This document shows, piece after piece, positions 42,790 to 52,285 of a stretch of DNA of 64,000 bases (within the stretch, counting starts at the first letter, position 1; each line of letters begins with the position of its first letter). Where the stretch lies: NCBI GenBank assembly GCA_947476195.1, contig CANJPT010000001.1, forward strand, positions 42,620 to 106,619. The letters run 5' to 3'. This DNA is from Lewinellaceae bacterium (GTDB taxonomy: Bacteria > Bacteroidota > Bacteroidia > Chitinophagales > Saprospiraceae). Under the pieces are notes generated by a model. It searched no databases, had not been told where the DNA came from, and saw nothing but the letters and a program-made list of their open reading frames with translations. Made by a program: the position numbers and the translations under genes.

Positions 42790-43530
42790 TTAAATAACCT
42801 TTGCTTCTTCATGCAGCAATCTTACCAATTCATCCATATTGTCAGGCTGTACCAGCTTTACTCCAGCTTTTGATGGAGGCAGTGTAAACTGAACTACCTT
42901 CGAGTTTTCTTCAAAAACAACTGCGGCAACCTCTTTGAGCGGTTTGGCCCGGGCGGTCATAATACCACGCATATTCGGAATGCGCTGTTCCGCCATACCT
43001 TTAGAGGCACTAAGTACGAAAGGAAGATCCACCTCCACTATCTCTACCCCACCCTCAATATCTCGTTCGAGCGTTGCAACCGTACCATTTAGCTCCAGTT
43101 TAGATGCGTATGAAACATAAGGAAGTTCCAGGTGTTCAGCAACCATTGCACCAACTTCTGAACCATTGTGATCAATGGTCTCTTTTCCAAAGAATATGAG
43201 ATCGAAATTTTCTGCACGAGCGTATTCGGCAATTTGTTTTGCCACGAAGGCAGCTCCATTGGGGTCACAGTCGATGCGCACCGCTTCATCTGCACCGATG
43301 GCGAGGGATTTTCGGATGGTAGTTTCGTTGGCTGCCGGGCCTACATTGAGTGCTACGACCGTGCCACCAAGTGCTTCGCGAAGTTCACAAGCGCGAACGA
43401 GGGCATACCATTCATCGTAGGGATTCATAATGAATTGCACGCTTGCAGCGTTGAACGCTGTACCATCGGCATTGAAAGAGATCTTGGATGTGGTGTCAGG
43501 TGTTTGGGAAATACAGACCAATAATTTCAT
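42790..43530 (-). CDS. etfB: Electron transfer flavoprotein beta subunit
   Basis: 246 residues from the ATG at 43530 (MKLLVCISQTPDTTSKISF, the conserved N-terminus); the open frame begins 30 bp earlier without homology. The Bacteroidota form has VQFIMNPYDEWYALVRACELRE, VVALNVGP, ADEAVRIDCDP, and the AMP-binding region FDLIFFGKETIDHNGSEVGAMVAEHLELPYVSY. It is the partner of EtfA. An exact TACCTTTG box lies at 43562-43569 on this strand, probably its promoter, although no -33 TTG is seen. Confidence 0.97.
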   Translation of the reverse strand: MKLLVCISQTPDTTSKISFNADGTAFNAASVQFIMNPYDEWYALVRACELREALGGTVVALNVGPAANETTIRKSLAIGADEAVRIDCDPNGAAFVAKQIAEYARAENFDLIFFGKETIDHNGSEVGAMVAEHLELPYVSYASKLELNGTVATLERDIEGGVEIVEVDLPFVLSASKGMAEQRIPNMRGIMTARAKPLKEVAAVVFEENSKVVQFTLPPSKAGVKLVQPDNMDELVRLLHEEAKVI

Positions 43531-43630
43531 TGTAAAAATAGCCGCTACTTTTGTGGGCACACAAAGGTAGGAAGCTGGAGAAGAAACTTGGAGATTCCTT
43601 CATCTTTGTATCAGGAAAAAATTAGTAACC

Positions 43631-43951
43631 ATGACAAATCGTTTACAATACCTCACTCAATTACACGAAGCATCCCCATTGGATTCTTTTGTCCTTTTTG
43701 CATTAGCAAAAGAACATGAAGGAGTCGGTGATCTTTTTCAGGCGCTATCGTTTTACACCCGTTTGAAAGAAGCTGACCCCAGATATGTCGGTACCTATTA
43801 TCATTTGGGTAAACTTTACGAACAACAAAACGAACTTCAAAACGCTATTTTAACTTACAAACAAGGCATCGAAATTAGCCGACAGGCTGGCGATCGCCAT
43901 GCAATGAGTGAACTTCAGGGTGCACTTTTAAATTTAGAAGATCCAGCATGA
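43631..43951 (+). CDS. Small TPR protein
   Basis: 106 residues, no signal peptide. About two and a half TPR units: SFVLFALAKEHEGVGDLFQALSFYTRLKEADP, then YVGTYYHLGKLYEQQNELQNAILTYKQGIEIS. It probably docks a partner protein in the cytoplasm. It opens the operon TPR-DUF4292-M23, with an ATGA overlap to the next gene, an arrangement that links it to the envelope genes that follow. Confidence 0.8.
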   Translation: MTNRLQYLTQLHEASPLDSFVLFALAKEHEGVGDLFQALSFYTRLKEADPRYVGTYYHLGKLYEQQNELQNAILTYKQGIEISRQAGDRHAMSELQGALLNLEDPA

Positions 43952-44799
43952 AATATAATTTCCTTCGTAGCAAATGGCAAGTGGAAAGTAACAAGTCCTT
44001 GTTTGCGTCTTTTCACTTTCCGCTTTGCATGGTTTTCCTTTCCTTCTTTTTTCTTATTTCAGCAAAGGAAACGGGATGTAGAAAGACAGCAGGATTGGGC
44101 GGGGCACATACAGCCACGGTGCTGCGCAGTCCTGAATATTTGAAGAAAAAACTCCGCAGCCATGAGCATTCCAACCTTAATTTGGTGAACGCTCAGGCAA
44201 AGATTTTTTTGGAAGGCAATAGCCAATCCATCGGTGCAACAGCAAACATTATTTGGATCAGGGATAGTGTTATGTGGATGAATATAAAGAAATTTGGCCT
44301 CGAAGCAGCCAGAATTTTGGTCACGCGCGACTCCTTTTTCGTGCTCAACCGACTGGAAAAAACTTATTCTGCCAAAGGATTGGAGTCCCTGCAATGGCAA
44401 TACAGCCTGCCCGCAGGTTTTGATCTCGTACAAAGTTTTTTGTTGGCTTCTCCCTGGTTCTTTCCAGACATAAAACTAGAATCAGATATCAAAGATGGAC
44501 GACACAGACTCACGGGCACCAATGGTCGTTTTGCAGCCGATTATCGGATGGAGGAGGAGGCTTTTTGGCTCAGACAAGAGCTCTTTTTGCAGCCCCGGGA
44601 TGCCAGAACTGCCTCCATTCTGTTTGAAAATTATAAAAAAACAGCGTTGGCAGGCTGGTTTCCCTATCTTCGCACCTTAGAGGCTTTTAGTCCAGAAACT
44701 GGCGACCTGCGCCTTTCCCTCGAACTCAACGAAGTCGAATTTAATGTTCCCAAAAATTTTCGTTTTGAGATTCCAACGTATTACACCAAGGTTGATTAG
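43948..44799 (+). CDS. DUF4292 envelope protein (LolA/LolB-like fold)
   Basis: 283 residues. A hydrophobic signal (CMVFLSFFFLISA, residues 28-40) is preceded by a charged start, and the Cys in ETGCRKTAGL may be lipidated. The body matches DUF4292: NAQAKIFLEGNSQSIGATANIIWIRDSVMWMNIKKFGLEAARILVTRDS and YSLPAGFDLVQSFLLASPW, a pattern like the LolB/LolA half-barrel. It may bind acyl chains or be involved in outer-membrane lipoprotein handling. Start and stop overlap both neighbours, so it is co-translated with the TPR and M23 genes. Confidence 0.82.
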   Translation: MKYNFLRSKWQVESNKSLFASFHFPLCMVFLSFFFLISAKETGCRKTAGLGGAHTATVLRSPEYLKKKLRSHEHSNLNLVNAQAKIFLEGNSQSIGATANIIWIRDSVMWMNIKKFGLEAARILVTRDSFFVLNRLEKTYSAKGLESLQWQYSLPAGFDLVQSFLLASPWFFPDIKLESDIKDGRHRLTGTNGRFAADYRMEEEAFWLRQELFLQPRDARTASILFENYKKTALAGWFPYLRTLEAFSPETGDLRLSLELNEVEFNVPKNFRFEIPTYYTKVD

Positions 44800-46141
44800 A
44801 CCCATTTCTATAAATACTCTGATTCCAATCTTTTCCGGATGGAGTCTTCGAATCCTTACAACCAGGGTATCACTACTGCTATTCGTAGTGCTTTTTCTGC
44901 CTGTTTCCGCCTTCTCACAATCCAAAAAAGAGTTGGAGGATAAACGCAAAAAGATTATTCGCGACATCGAATCCACAGAGCGGATGATCAAAAAAACAGC
45001 CAAAACCAAAGAGGCTACCTACGATCGATACCTCGCTTTGGAAAGCCAGATTAAAAGCCGCGAAGCACTAATCCAGAATCTGCATGCAGAAATAGAGACT
45101 ACTGAATCCGGCATTGAACGCAACCAATCCGTCATCACAGCGCTTTCCCATGATGTTGCAAGTATGCGGGAGGAATATGGCCGTACCGTACGCTATGCAT
45201 TCAGGCGCAATACCTTGAGCAATCCACTGCTCTTCATCCTTTCGGCTGAAAGCCTCAATCAGGCATTCCGACGTTGGCTTTTTTTGCGCAAATATGATCA
45301 GCGTCGAAGCGAACAAGCGGAAGCGATCCGATTTACCCAGGAAATGCTGTCCAAAAAAACCTTAAACCTTGAAGAGACCAGAGGGGAGAAGGAAAGTCTA
45401 CTGCTATCCTTTCAAGGTCAACAGTCAACCCTAACCGGGGAGCTAACGGAAAAGGATAAAATGTTGAAATATCTGAGCAAAGATGAAGCACGCCTGAAAG
45501 CCGACCTGGAAAGAAAACAAGCCACCCATGAAGCCCTAAACACTGCCATTGAAGGCATAATACAAGAAAATGTACGCAAGCAGGTGGAAAAAGCCAGGAG
45601 TAAGCCAAAAATTGCGACACCCAAAATAGAATCTCCTGAAAAAACAACCGCCGAAACACCTTCAAAAACTGAAAAGCCAAAGCTATCTGCACTTAATATC
45701 AAGCCCCGCGCTGACGAAGACCTCGAGTCCTATAATTTCAGAAAATATAAAGGACGTTTACCCTGGCCTGTTGAAAACGGGTTTATCTCCCGAGGTTTTG
45801 GCAAACAAATGCACCCGACTTTAAAAAATATTGAGATTACGAACAATGGGGTCGACATCCGTACAGAAGAAGGTGAAAGTGTACGATGCGTGGCTGATGG
45901 AAAGGTGGCTGGGGTGCAATTCGTACCCGGACACGACTACACCCTGATCGTTCAGCATGGCGACTTTTATACCGTATACACCAATCTTGCCTCCACCAGC
46001 CTCAATAAAGGAGACGATGTAAAAGCCAAACAAATCATTGGCCAGGTAAGCACCAATAATATCACCGGAACCTCAGAATTACACTTTGAATTGTGGGAGC
46101 AAAAGGAACGAATGAATCCTGCACTTTGGATCAAAAAATAG
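44744..46141 (+). CDS. EnvC-like murein hydrolase activator with degenerate LytM domain
   Basis: 465 residues as listed, overlapping the DUF4292 gene by 56 bp; a TTG start at 44792, overlapping its stop codon, is equally likely. A signal peptide (SLLLFVVLFLPVSAFSQ) ends near residue 60. Two long coiled-coil stretches (60-155 and 195-300) follow, then a Lys/Pro-rich linker and a LytM (M23) domain (about 340-465). Its zinc ligands look lost: ITNNGVDI has N where the first His is expected, and SELHFELW has E for the first His of HxH. That is the EnvC pattern: it activates peptidoglycan amidases at division rather than cutting itself. Confidence 0.9.
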   Translation: MFPKIFVLRFQRITPRLIRPISINTLIPIFSGWSLRILTTRVSLLLFVVLFLPVSAFSQSKKELEDKRKKIIRDIESTERMIKKTAKTKEATYDRYLALESQIKSREALIQNLHAEIETTESGIERNQSVITALSHDVASMREEYGRTVRYAFRRNTLSNPLLFILSAESLNQAFRRWLFLRKYDQRRSEQAEAIRFTQEMLSKKTLNLEETRGEKESLLLSFQGQQSTLTGELTEKDKMLKYLSKDEARLKADLERKQATHEALNTAIEGIIQENVRKQVEKARSKPKIATPKIESPEKTTAETPSKTEKPKLSALNIKPRADEDLESYNFRKYKGRLPWPVENGFISRGFGKQMHPTLKNIEITNNGVDIRTEEGESVRCVADGKVAGVQFVPGHDYTLIVQHGDFYTVYTNLASTSLNKGDDVKAKQIIGQVSTNNITGTSELHFELWEQKERMNPALWIKK

Positions 46142-46147
46142 AGGATA

Positions 46148-46187
46148 AATGTGGTCAAGGTGTGCAAAAAAATACCTTGACCACATT
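46148..46187. repeat. ATGTGGTCAATG repeat locus B
   Basis: AATGTGGTCAAGGT (46148-46161) is the exact inverse of 46174-46187, with a 12-nt loop. It lies 6 bp after the EnvC-like stop codon and 13 bp before the next start codon. Confidence 0.75.
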
Positions 46188-46200
46188 AATAACTTATATT

Positions 46201-46638
46201 ATGTGCTCAAAATTTGTTTTTTTTACAGCTTTTATTGCCTTAGTTAGCCTTCCTTTTGGAGTAAAGGGACAAAAATCGGCAACCCGGAAATCTCCGGTCA
46301 AAACAGCCGTAGACTCCATGATGATGGAAAGCAATGTTTTCGTTTTTAAACAAACGAGTAGCAGTCCTGACACGACCAAAGCAACACTTCGGGTAAGGGT
46401 ATTAGGTAAAGGTGGAAAGGCCTATCCGATTCAAGGTGCTACCGTGCTCCTTCACCGTAACAAAGACAAAATGCTGGGCAGGGTGACTAAGCACGACGGG
46501 CGTTGCTTATTTGAGCTAACTCCAGCGTCTTATTCCATTCTGGTTCAGATGACCGGGCTGAAAACACTGGAAAAATCCGGGTTCGCGCTTGAGGTTGGAA
46601 AGGTATACGATCTTGAAATCATGATGGCGCAAAATTGA
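46201..46638 (+). CDS. Secreted carboxypeptidase-regulatory-like (CRD) domain protein
   Basis: 145 residues from the ATG at 46201; the reading frame is open further upstream, but only through the end of the EnvC-like gene. Signal peptide FVFFTAFIALVSLPFGVKGQ. The mature part has a CRD/CNA-B-type beta-sandwich: LRVRVLGKGGKAYPIQGATVLLHR, MLGRVTKHDGRCLFELTPASYSILV. These domains usually decorate larger transporters; a free small version could be a periplasmic adaptor. It ends at a strong bidirectional terminator. Confidence 0.75.
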   Translation: MCSKFVFFTAFIALVSLPFGVKGQKSATRKSPVKTAVDSMMMESNVFVFKQTSSSPDTTKATLRVRVLGKGGKAYPIQGATVLLHRNKDKMLGRVTKHDGRCLFELTPASYSILVQMTGLKTLEKSGFALEVGKVYDLEIMMAQN

Positions 46639-46640
46639 AT

Positions 46641-46677
46641 AAAAAAAGCCATTCCAGTTTTCGGAATGGCTTTTTTT
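46641..46677. terminator. Bidirectional terminator
   Basis: A perfect 15-bp stem (AAAAAAAGCCATTCC, 46641-46655, with 46663-46677) and 7-nt loop, with A7 before and T7 after, serves both the CRD gene and the micro-protein gene on the other strand. Confidence 0.92.
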
Positions 46678-46691
46678 AACGGGCTGAGGAA

Positions 46692-46847
46692 CTATTCGTC
46701 TTCGGATTCAAAATAGCTTTTAGCCCTGTACTTTGTTTTCTCTACGGGTTTGAGCTTTTTCTTTTTGTGGTCTTGATCTTGTTGACGAATTTCGCGCTCG
46801 TCGGCACGACGGGGCTCTTTTTTGTTATTCTTTTCCCAGTGTCTCAT
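46692..46847 (-). CDS. Highly charged 51-residue micro-protein
   Basis: A complete ORF from ATG (46847) to TAG (46692), 15 bp before the shared terminator on the other side. The protein begins MRHWEKNNKKEPRRADEREI, continues with a lysine run (HKKKKLKPVEKTKYRAK) and ends SYFESEDE. More than half of the residues are charged. No signal peptide. The intact frame, the terminator just downstream and the lack of any other gene support a real gene. Similar short basic proteins occur in Bacteroidota, but no function is known; RNA or ribosome binding is a guess. Confidence 0.6.
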   Translation of the reverse strand: MRHWEKNNKKEPRRADEREIRQQDQDHKKKKLKPVEKTKYRAKSYFESEDE

Positions 46848-47196
46848 GGCAAAAGTGAAGGATGGTTTTGATGTGCGCTCATGCTTTCCCTGGAAAGTTT
46901 TGCAGAGAACACTAGTGAAAAAAACGGAGATAACTTCGGAAAAAACAGGTTTTAAAACTGCCTCCTACCGAATTGATTTACAAAAATAGTCTGTTTTACC
47001 AGAATAGCAATCAACCAAATGTTAATTTTTTCAAAGTAAGCCCCATACATTTGACTTTTCAGCCGACCACCGAATGCGAACCTGTTTGTTTTTCAAGATT
47101 AATGAAGTTAAAAATAGCATTTAATTTTGATGTAAAATATTGAAATTCAAGGTTTTTTATCACCTGAATCAGACACACTCACTTTTCTCCGTATAC
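46848..47196. other. Divergent promoter region upstream of the subtilase gene
   Basis: 349 bp without a gene. A TAATTTTG box (47122-47129) fits a Bacteroidota -7 element 68 bp before the subtilase start; the nearest TTTG is 33 nt upstream of it, too far. The rest shows nothing. Confidence 0.3.
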
Positions 47197-50100
47197 ATGA
47201 AAAATAAGTTCTCCGCCGTACTCTTTTCGCTGGTAATTTGTTTGCCAGCCTTTGCTCAAAACGCTTTGCCAGTGCGATTTGCCCATGGTACTGAATATTT
47301 TTTCGAAAATTTTGCTGCGACCAGACAAACTTCCAACATGGAGGCTGAAGAAGTTGTCAATGGAAGGTACGTTCGTTACATACAACTGGAAAAAATTATG
47401 AACGCTGCAGAGCGGGATGCATTTGAAGGTACCGGAGCACGGATTATTGGGTATGTCCAATTCGGTGCATATCTGGTTTTGCTCCCGCAAGGTTTTGATT
47501 TTCAAAAAATTGAAGCCTTTCACCCACATAGTGTTTCGCCAGTTAAGCCGGAATGGAAATTAGCCCGAAGCCTCCGGGAGCAACCTTATGGTATCTGGGC
47601 AGTTCGTGGCGATTATATCGACGTAAACCTTCAGCTATATCCCTCCCTTCGTATTGCAGAAGGTGCCGCGCTTTGTCGCTACAAGGGATTGGAAGTCTTG
47701 AAAGAAGGAACACAAAACGGTTTTTTACAACTCAGAATTCACAAAGACCATATCTTGGATGTGGCCGCCATGCCTTTTGTACAATACCTCGAATTGGCAT
47801 CTCCACCCGGACATAAAGAAGATACCCGAGGCCGTTCCTTCCACCGCTCCAATCTGGTGGCAAGCGATGCGCCAATGGGCAAGAAATATGATGGTGCCGG
47901 CGTAAGTGTGCTGGTACGCGACGATGGTCAGCTTGGCCCGCACATTGATCTGCAGGGCCGCTTGCACAACTATGCTCAAGGGCCCGCAGGCAGTGGTACA
48001 CATGGTGATGGGGTGGTCGGCATCATCGGTGGTGCAGGCAATCTCGACCCAACAAAAAGAGGCATGGCTGCTGGTGCCGATTTGTATTCCGTAGATTACA
48101 TTAATGATTTTCAGGACCTCACCTTGCCGCTTCACTTCAGCCAAGGAGTAACGCTGACCAACTCTTCTTATTCTGATGGCTGCAACGTAGGTTACACCTT
48201 GGCTACTCAAACAATAGACCAGCAACTTTTTGATAATCCTACCCTGATGCACGTCTTCTCAGCAGGTAACGCCAATGGCTCAGACTGCGGATATGGAGCA
48301 GGAACCCAATGGGGCAACATCACCGGCGGACATAAAATGGCCAAAAATGCTATTGCAACCGCCAATACCTATGCAGACGCTACCTTGGAGGCAAGTTCGA
48401 GCCGTGGACCTGCTTATGATGGCCGTATGAAGCCTGACATCACGGCCAATGGACAGGATCAGGAATCACTCGACCCAAACAACGGTTATCAGGTATTTGG
48501 CGGCACTTCCGGTGCAGCCCCGGGCATTGCTGGCTGTCTTGCCCAACTTACGCATGCTTTTAGAACTATAAATGGAGTGCAAAATGCTCCTTCAGCACTT
48601 TTAAAGGCGACCATCCTCAACACCGCCAACGATTTGGGCAATGTAGGTCCAGACTATAAATTTGGATGGGGACATGTCAACACCTGGCGCGCGCTCCTTC
48701 TTTTGGAGCAAAATCAATGGCTCGAAGGCAATGTTGATCAAAATGTAAATGTGACCCATACAATTCAAATTCCTGACGGTGTGAAGGCAGCCAAGATCAT
48801 GGTCTACTGGGCAGAACCGCCTGCTGCGGAGAATAATGCCAAAGCCTTGATCAACGACCTTGACCTAACAGTGTCCGATGGTAACGGCAATATAACTCTG
48901 CCCTGGAAGCTCAACCCCAGTCCTAGTCCTGCAATACTTGACACCCCCGCCGGAAAAGGCCGTGATTCCTTGAATAATGTGGAACAAGTACTGATTGAAA
49001 ACCCGGGCGCTGGCCTCTATACCGTTTTTATTAAGGGAACAGAAGTCCCTTTGGGTCCGCAATATTACTATATCGTGTGGGAGTTTGTAAAAGATGAGAT
49101 CAAGATCACTTATCCTGCCGGTGGAGAAGGATTTGTACCTGGAGAAGTCGAACGCATTCATTGGGATGCCTATGGGAATACCGGAATATTTGTTTTGAGT
49201 TATACTACAGATGGCGGAAATACTTTTTTGCCAATTACCAGTATCGGTGGTGATCAGCGAATGTATGACTGGACCGTCCCAAATACGGTAAGCGGAAAGG
49301 TACATGTCAGAATTTTACGCGGTTCAATACAGGACACTTCTGATTATCCATCCAGCATCGTTCCGATACCGCAAAACTTGCAGGTAGTTAAGGTTTGCCC
49401 GGACTCGATCACACTTAGCTGGACTGAAGTGAACGACACCCTTTCTTATGATGTTTACCTTTTGGGCAATAAGTATATGGAGATCCAAGGTCTTACGAAT
49501 ACCAACTCCATCACATTCCCAATTCAAAGTGCCGGAGTTTCACAATGGGTTTCTGTCCGAACCAGTCACCCGGATGGCACTGCAGGCAGAAGAGCATTGG
49601 CGGTCAATTGGCCTGGAGGACTATTAAATTGCCCGCAGCAATACGATCTCGCTATACCAAAATTGCTTTCACCGGCTGGTGATGCGATTGTTGCTTGTGG
49701 CGCCTCTTACCTTACCATTGCGGTACGGATTAAAAACGAAGGACTAAATACTATTTCAGGTGCATCAGCCTATTACCAGGTAAACAACGACCAACCAGTC
49801 CATGAAGTGCTGCCTGATATCCTTTTAGGCGACGCTGTGGATTTTTCCTTCCAAACTCCGGTTCTAATTAATTTTAATGGGGCTGTAAACCTTAAAACCT
49901 GGGTAGTTTACCCAGGTGACCTGATCGCTTACAATGATACCCTTTCGCTTTCATTCCCCGTTGTAACAGAGGCTATCAATCAATTTTTTACGGAAAACCT
50001 GGAAGCTGCCCCCGGATTTCCTGTTGGGTGGGCGTCCGTGAATCCGGATGGACTTTTTAGTTGGGAAACAACGGATGGTTTGCCAGTCCAGGTAGTTGGT

Positions 50101-51273
50101 CCTGATGATCTGATCGGACGTTCGTTTCACTTAGACTTTTATGAATATGGTCCTGATGATCTCGGTAAGGAAGACTATCTCTACATGATACCGGTCGATC
50201 TGGATGGACTGAATGCTCCCGTACTTACTTTTAAAATAGCGCATGCCCAATATGATGCCAGCTATACGGATGGTTTACGGGTGGAGGTTTTTGCCAACTG
50301 CAATCTGGGCGAAACGCCTTCCATAATATGGGAAAAAACAGACCCTGATTTGGCAACCGTGCCTGATCAAAACAGTTATTTTTATGCTGGAAATGGAACA
50401 GATTGGCGGGCGGAGTCGGCTGATCTAAGTGCATTTGCCGGTCAAAAAATAATCGTTCGGTTTGTCTCTATCAATGGATATGGCAATAGTTTATATGTTG
50501 ACAATATCGGCATAAAAGGATTCGAGCCACCACCGGTAGCATCATTCATAGCCCCGGATACTATTTGCCGTTTGGACACCCTGGTTTTCCAGGCCACGCC
50601 TGCCAATGCAGATGCCAGTTATACCTGGTCATTCGGCACTGCTGCTAACCCGAATTCGGCAAATGGGATTGGCCCGCACAAGGTATTTTACCCCACCACT
50701 GGCAATAAAACAGTGCGCCTGATTGTATCAGACCCAAATGGATCTGATACAATGATTCAAATTGTGACGGTACGTCCGACCGCTACCGCAAATTTTACGG
50801 TAGTACAAAGCGGCTTTACAGCCACATTTACTAATACAAGTACGAATGCCAGCACTTATCTCTGGGATTTTGGTGACAACACAACCAGCACGCTTACAAG
50901 CCCAACACATACCTATGCGCTTCCCGGAATCTATGCTATAAGCCTTTCAGCAACCAATGTTTGTCGAACTCACGTAAAGACCACGAGTGTGGGCGTTACT
51001 GAAGTAAATGATTTAGCAGACCGCATTGGCATCCGGATTCTTCCTAACCCAACGGCAGGAGATTTTGCCGTTGAACTGGACAGTCGAATCATTGGAAAGG
51101 TACAATTTACCTTATTCGATGCTACTGGACGGAAGGTGACGACGCGGGAAACTTTGGTGAAACAGGGCATCAACCGTGTTGCTTTTGAAAACCTGAGCTT
51201 ACCGAAAGGAATCTACCAATTGAATATTCAGGCCGCTGGAAAGCAAGCTACGTTTAACATAATAGTGCAATAG
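47197..51273 (+). CDS. Large secreted subtilisin-family (S8) protease with PKD and T9SS sorting domains
   Basis: 1358 residues from the ATG at 47197 (MKNKFSAVLFSLVICLPAFAQ is a clean signal peptide; the frame is open 57 bp further). A prodomain-like region runs to about 215. The S8 catalytic domain (about 225-530) has Asp in VLVRDDGQL (242 or 243), His269 in GSGTHGDGVV, the oxyanion Asn358 in FSAGNANG and Ser438 in GGTSGAAPG. Next come a P-domain-like and several Ig/Fn3-like domains, a jelly-roll (about 940-1110), two PKD domains (1110-1270, YLWDFGDNTTS), and a T9SS type A sorting domain (last 80 residues, ILPNPTAGDFAVEL to LPKGIYQLNI). It should act outside the cell. Confidence 0.93.
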   Translation: MKNKFSAVLFSLVICLPAFAQNALPVRFAHGTEYFFENFAATRQTSNMEAEEVVNGRYVRYIQLEKIMNAAERDAFEGTGARIIGYVQFGAYLVLLPQGFDFQKIEAFHPHSVSPVKPEWKLARSLREQPYGIWAVRGDYIDVNLQLYPSLRIAEGAALCRYKGLEVLKEGTQNGFLQLRIHKDHILDVAAMPFVQYLELASPPGHKEDTRGRSFHRSNLVASDAPMGKKYDGAGVSVLVRDDGQLGPHIDLQGRLHNYAQGPAGSGTHGDGVVGIIGGAGNLDPTKRGMAAGADLYSVDYINDFQDLTLPLHFSQGVTLTNSSYSDGCNVGYTLATQTIDQQLFDNPTLMHVFSAGNANGSDCGYGAGTQWGNITGGHKMAKNAIATANTYADATLEASSSRGPAYDGRMKPDITANGQDQESLDPNNGYQVFGGTSGAAPGIAGCLAQLTHAFRTINGVQNAPSALLKATILNTANDLGNVGPDYKFGWGHVNTWRALLLLEQNQWLEGNVDQNVNVTHTIQIPDGVKAAKIMVYWAEPPAAENNAKALINDLDLTVSDGNGNITLPWKLNPSPSPAILDTPAGKGRDSLNNVEQVLIENPGAGLYTVFIKGTEVPLGPQYYYIVWEFVKDEIKITYPAGGEGFVPGEVERIHWDAYGNTGIFVLSYTTDGGNTFLPITSIGGDQRMYDWTVPNTVSGKVHVRILRGSIQDTSDYPSSIVPIPQNLQVVKVCPDSITLSWTEVNDTLSYDVYLLGNKYMEIQGLTNTNSITFPIQSAGVSQWVSVRTSHPDGTAGRRALAVNWPGGLLNCPQQYDLAIPKLLSPAGDAIVACGASYLTIAVRIKNEGLNTISGASAYYQVNNDQPVHEVLPDILLGDAVDFSFQTPVLINFNGAVNLKTWVVYPGDLIAYNDTLSLSFPVVTEAINQFFTENLEAAPGFPVGWASVNPDGLFSWETTDGLPVQVVGPDDLIGRSFHLDFYEYGPDDLGKEDYLYMIPVDLDGLNAPVLTFKIAHAQYDASYTDGLRVEVFANCNLGETPSIIWEKTDPDLATVPDQNSYFYAGNGTDWRAESADLSAFAGQKIIVRFVSINGYGNSLYVDNIGIKGFEPPPVASFIAPDTICRLDTLVFQATPANADASYTWSFGTAANPNSANGIGPHKVFYPTTGNKTVRLIVSDPNGSDTMIQIVTVRPTATANFTVVQSGFTATFTNTSTNASTYLWDFGDNTTSTLTSPTHTYALPGIYAISLSATNVCRTHVKTTSVGVTEVNDLADRIGIRILPNPTAGDFAVELDSRIIGKVQFTLFDATGRKVTTRETLVKQGINRVAFENLSLPKGIYQLNIQAAGKQATFNIIVQ

Positions 51274-51302
51274 GGGTATAATACCCTGGATTTTTATTAA
51301 TT

Positions 51303-52223
51303 ATGAGCAAAATAATCTATCGTGACCCCCAAGTCACGGTTTTTCAAAGCGCACTCTTCCAAACCAACTCTACAGTGGTTTGCACGGACGATGTGGTGAT
51401 GGTATTTGACCCGGCATGGCTTCCCGACGAAGTAGAAGCCATCCGCCAATATGTAGCGCAAATTCGTGGAAAGCGGCACCTGTTGCTGTTTTTTACCCAT
51501 TCCGATTTCGACCATATTATTGGATATGGTGCATTCAAGGCAGATAAAGTTTTCATGTCTAAAGCAATGTCTGAAAACCCAGATAAAGATCGTTGCGTGG
51601 AAAAGTGCCTTGAATTCGATGAGCAATATTACATCAAACGCCCCTACCCCATCGAATACCCCAAAGGAGATTTTGTAGTATTTCGAGATGGGGTTCAATA
51701 CCGGTATGGCAATACAAAAATGTCTTTTTACCTAACACCAGGCCATACTGCCGACAGCATGATGGTGGTTGTTTGGCAACTTGGACTTTGTATTGCCGGT
51801 GATTATTTATGTAACTGCGAGTTCCCTTTTATCTACCACAGCAGTGTGGACTATGCTGAGACGCTGGAGAAGCTGCCTCGAATTCATGACCGCAATTGGT
51901 TTACCCGCATGATACCAGGTCATGGCGAACCGGCTTTAACCATCAATGATTGGCTGCATCGCCGCACAGAAGCCCAGGCATACCTATTCGCAATTCGGGA
52001 GAGTATTGCGACAGGAGTGCCTTTCTCTGAAGAATCATTGTGGTCCCGATATGATTTTCCACGATTACAGCACCAATATCATTTGGATAATATAACCCTA
52101 ATGACTAGTGAATACGAGCAGGGATTGTGGGTCTGGGACCCGGAATTTGAACTTACTTCGCCTCTGCACCAGGAAAAAATTGTCTATAACTCCCCAGCGG
52201 CCGATAGTGATGACGAAGGCTGA
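51303..52223 (+). CDS. MBL-fold metallo-hydrolase
   Basis: 306 residues without a signal peptide. The metal-binding motif is FFTHSDFDHIIGYG (HxxDxH: His-Ser-Asp-Phe-Asp-His), with the third ligand in LTPGHTADSMM, an Asp in CIAGDYLCN, and the last His in MIPGHGEPA. This is the beta-lactamase fold with two metal ions, used by glyoxalase II, lactonases and others; substrate unknown. It starts 30 bp after the subtilase stop and could be co-transcribed. It ends at palindrome locus C. Confidence 0.9.
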   Translation: MSKIIYRDPQVTVFQSALFQTNSTVVCTDDVVMVFDPAWLPDEVEAIRQYVAQIRGKRHLLLFFTHSDFDHIIGYGAFKADKVFMSKAMSENPDKDRCVEKCLEFDEQYYIKRPYPIEYPKGDFVVFRDGVQYRYGNTKMSFYLTPGHTADSMMVVVWQLGLCIAGDYLCNCEFPFIYHSSVDYAETLEKLPRIHDRNWFTRMIPGHGEPALTINDWLHRRTEAQAYLFAIRESIATGVPFSEESLWSRYDFPRLQHQYHLDNITLMTSEYEQGLWVWDPEFELTSPLHQEKIVYNSPAADSDDEG

Positions 52224-52236
52224 GATTAGTATGAAT

Positions 52237-52276
52237 CATGTGGTCAATGTGGTATTACGGTCACATTGACCACATG
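52237..52276. repeat. ATGTGGTCAATG repeat locus C
   Basis: CATGTGGTCAATGTG (52237-52251) is the exact inverse of 52262-52276 with a 10-nt loop. It lies between the convergent MBL and yebC genes, 14 bp from one stop codon and 9 bp from the other, so here it could also terminate transcription. Confidence 0.8.
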
Positions 52277-52285
52277 GATCACCAT

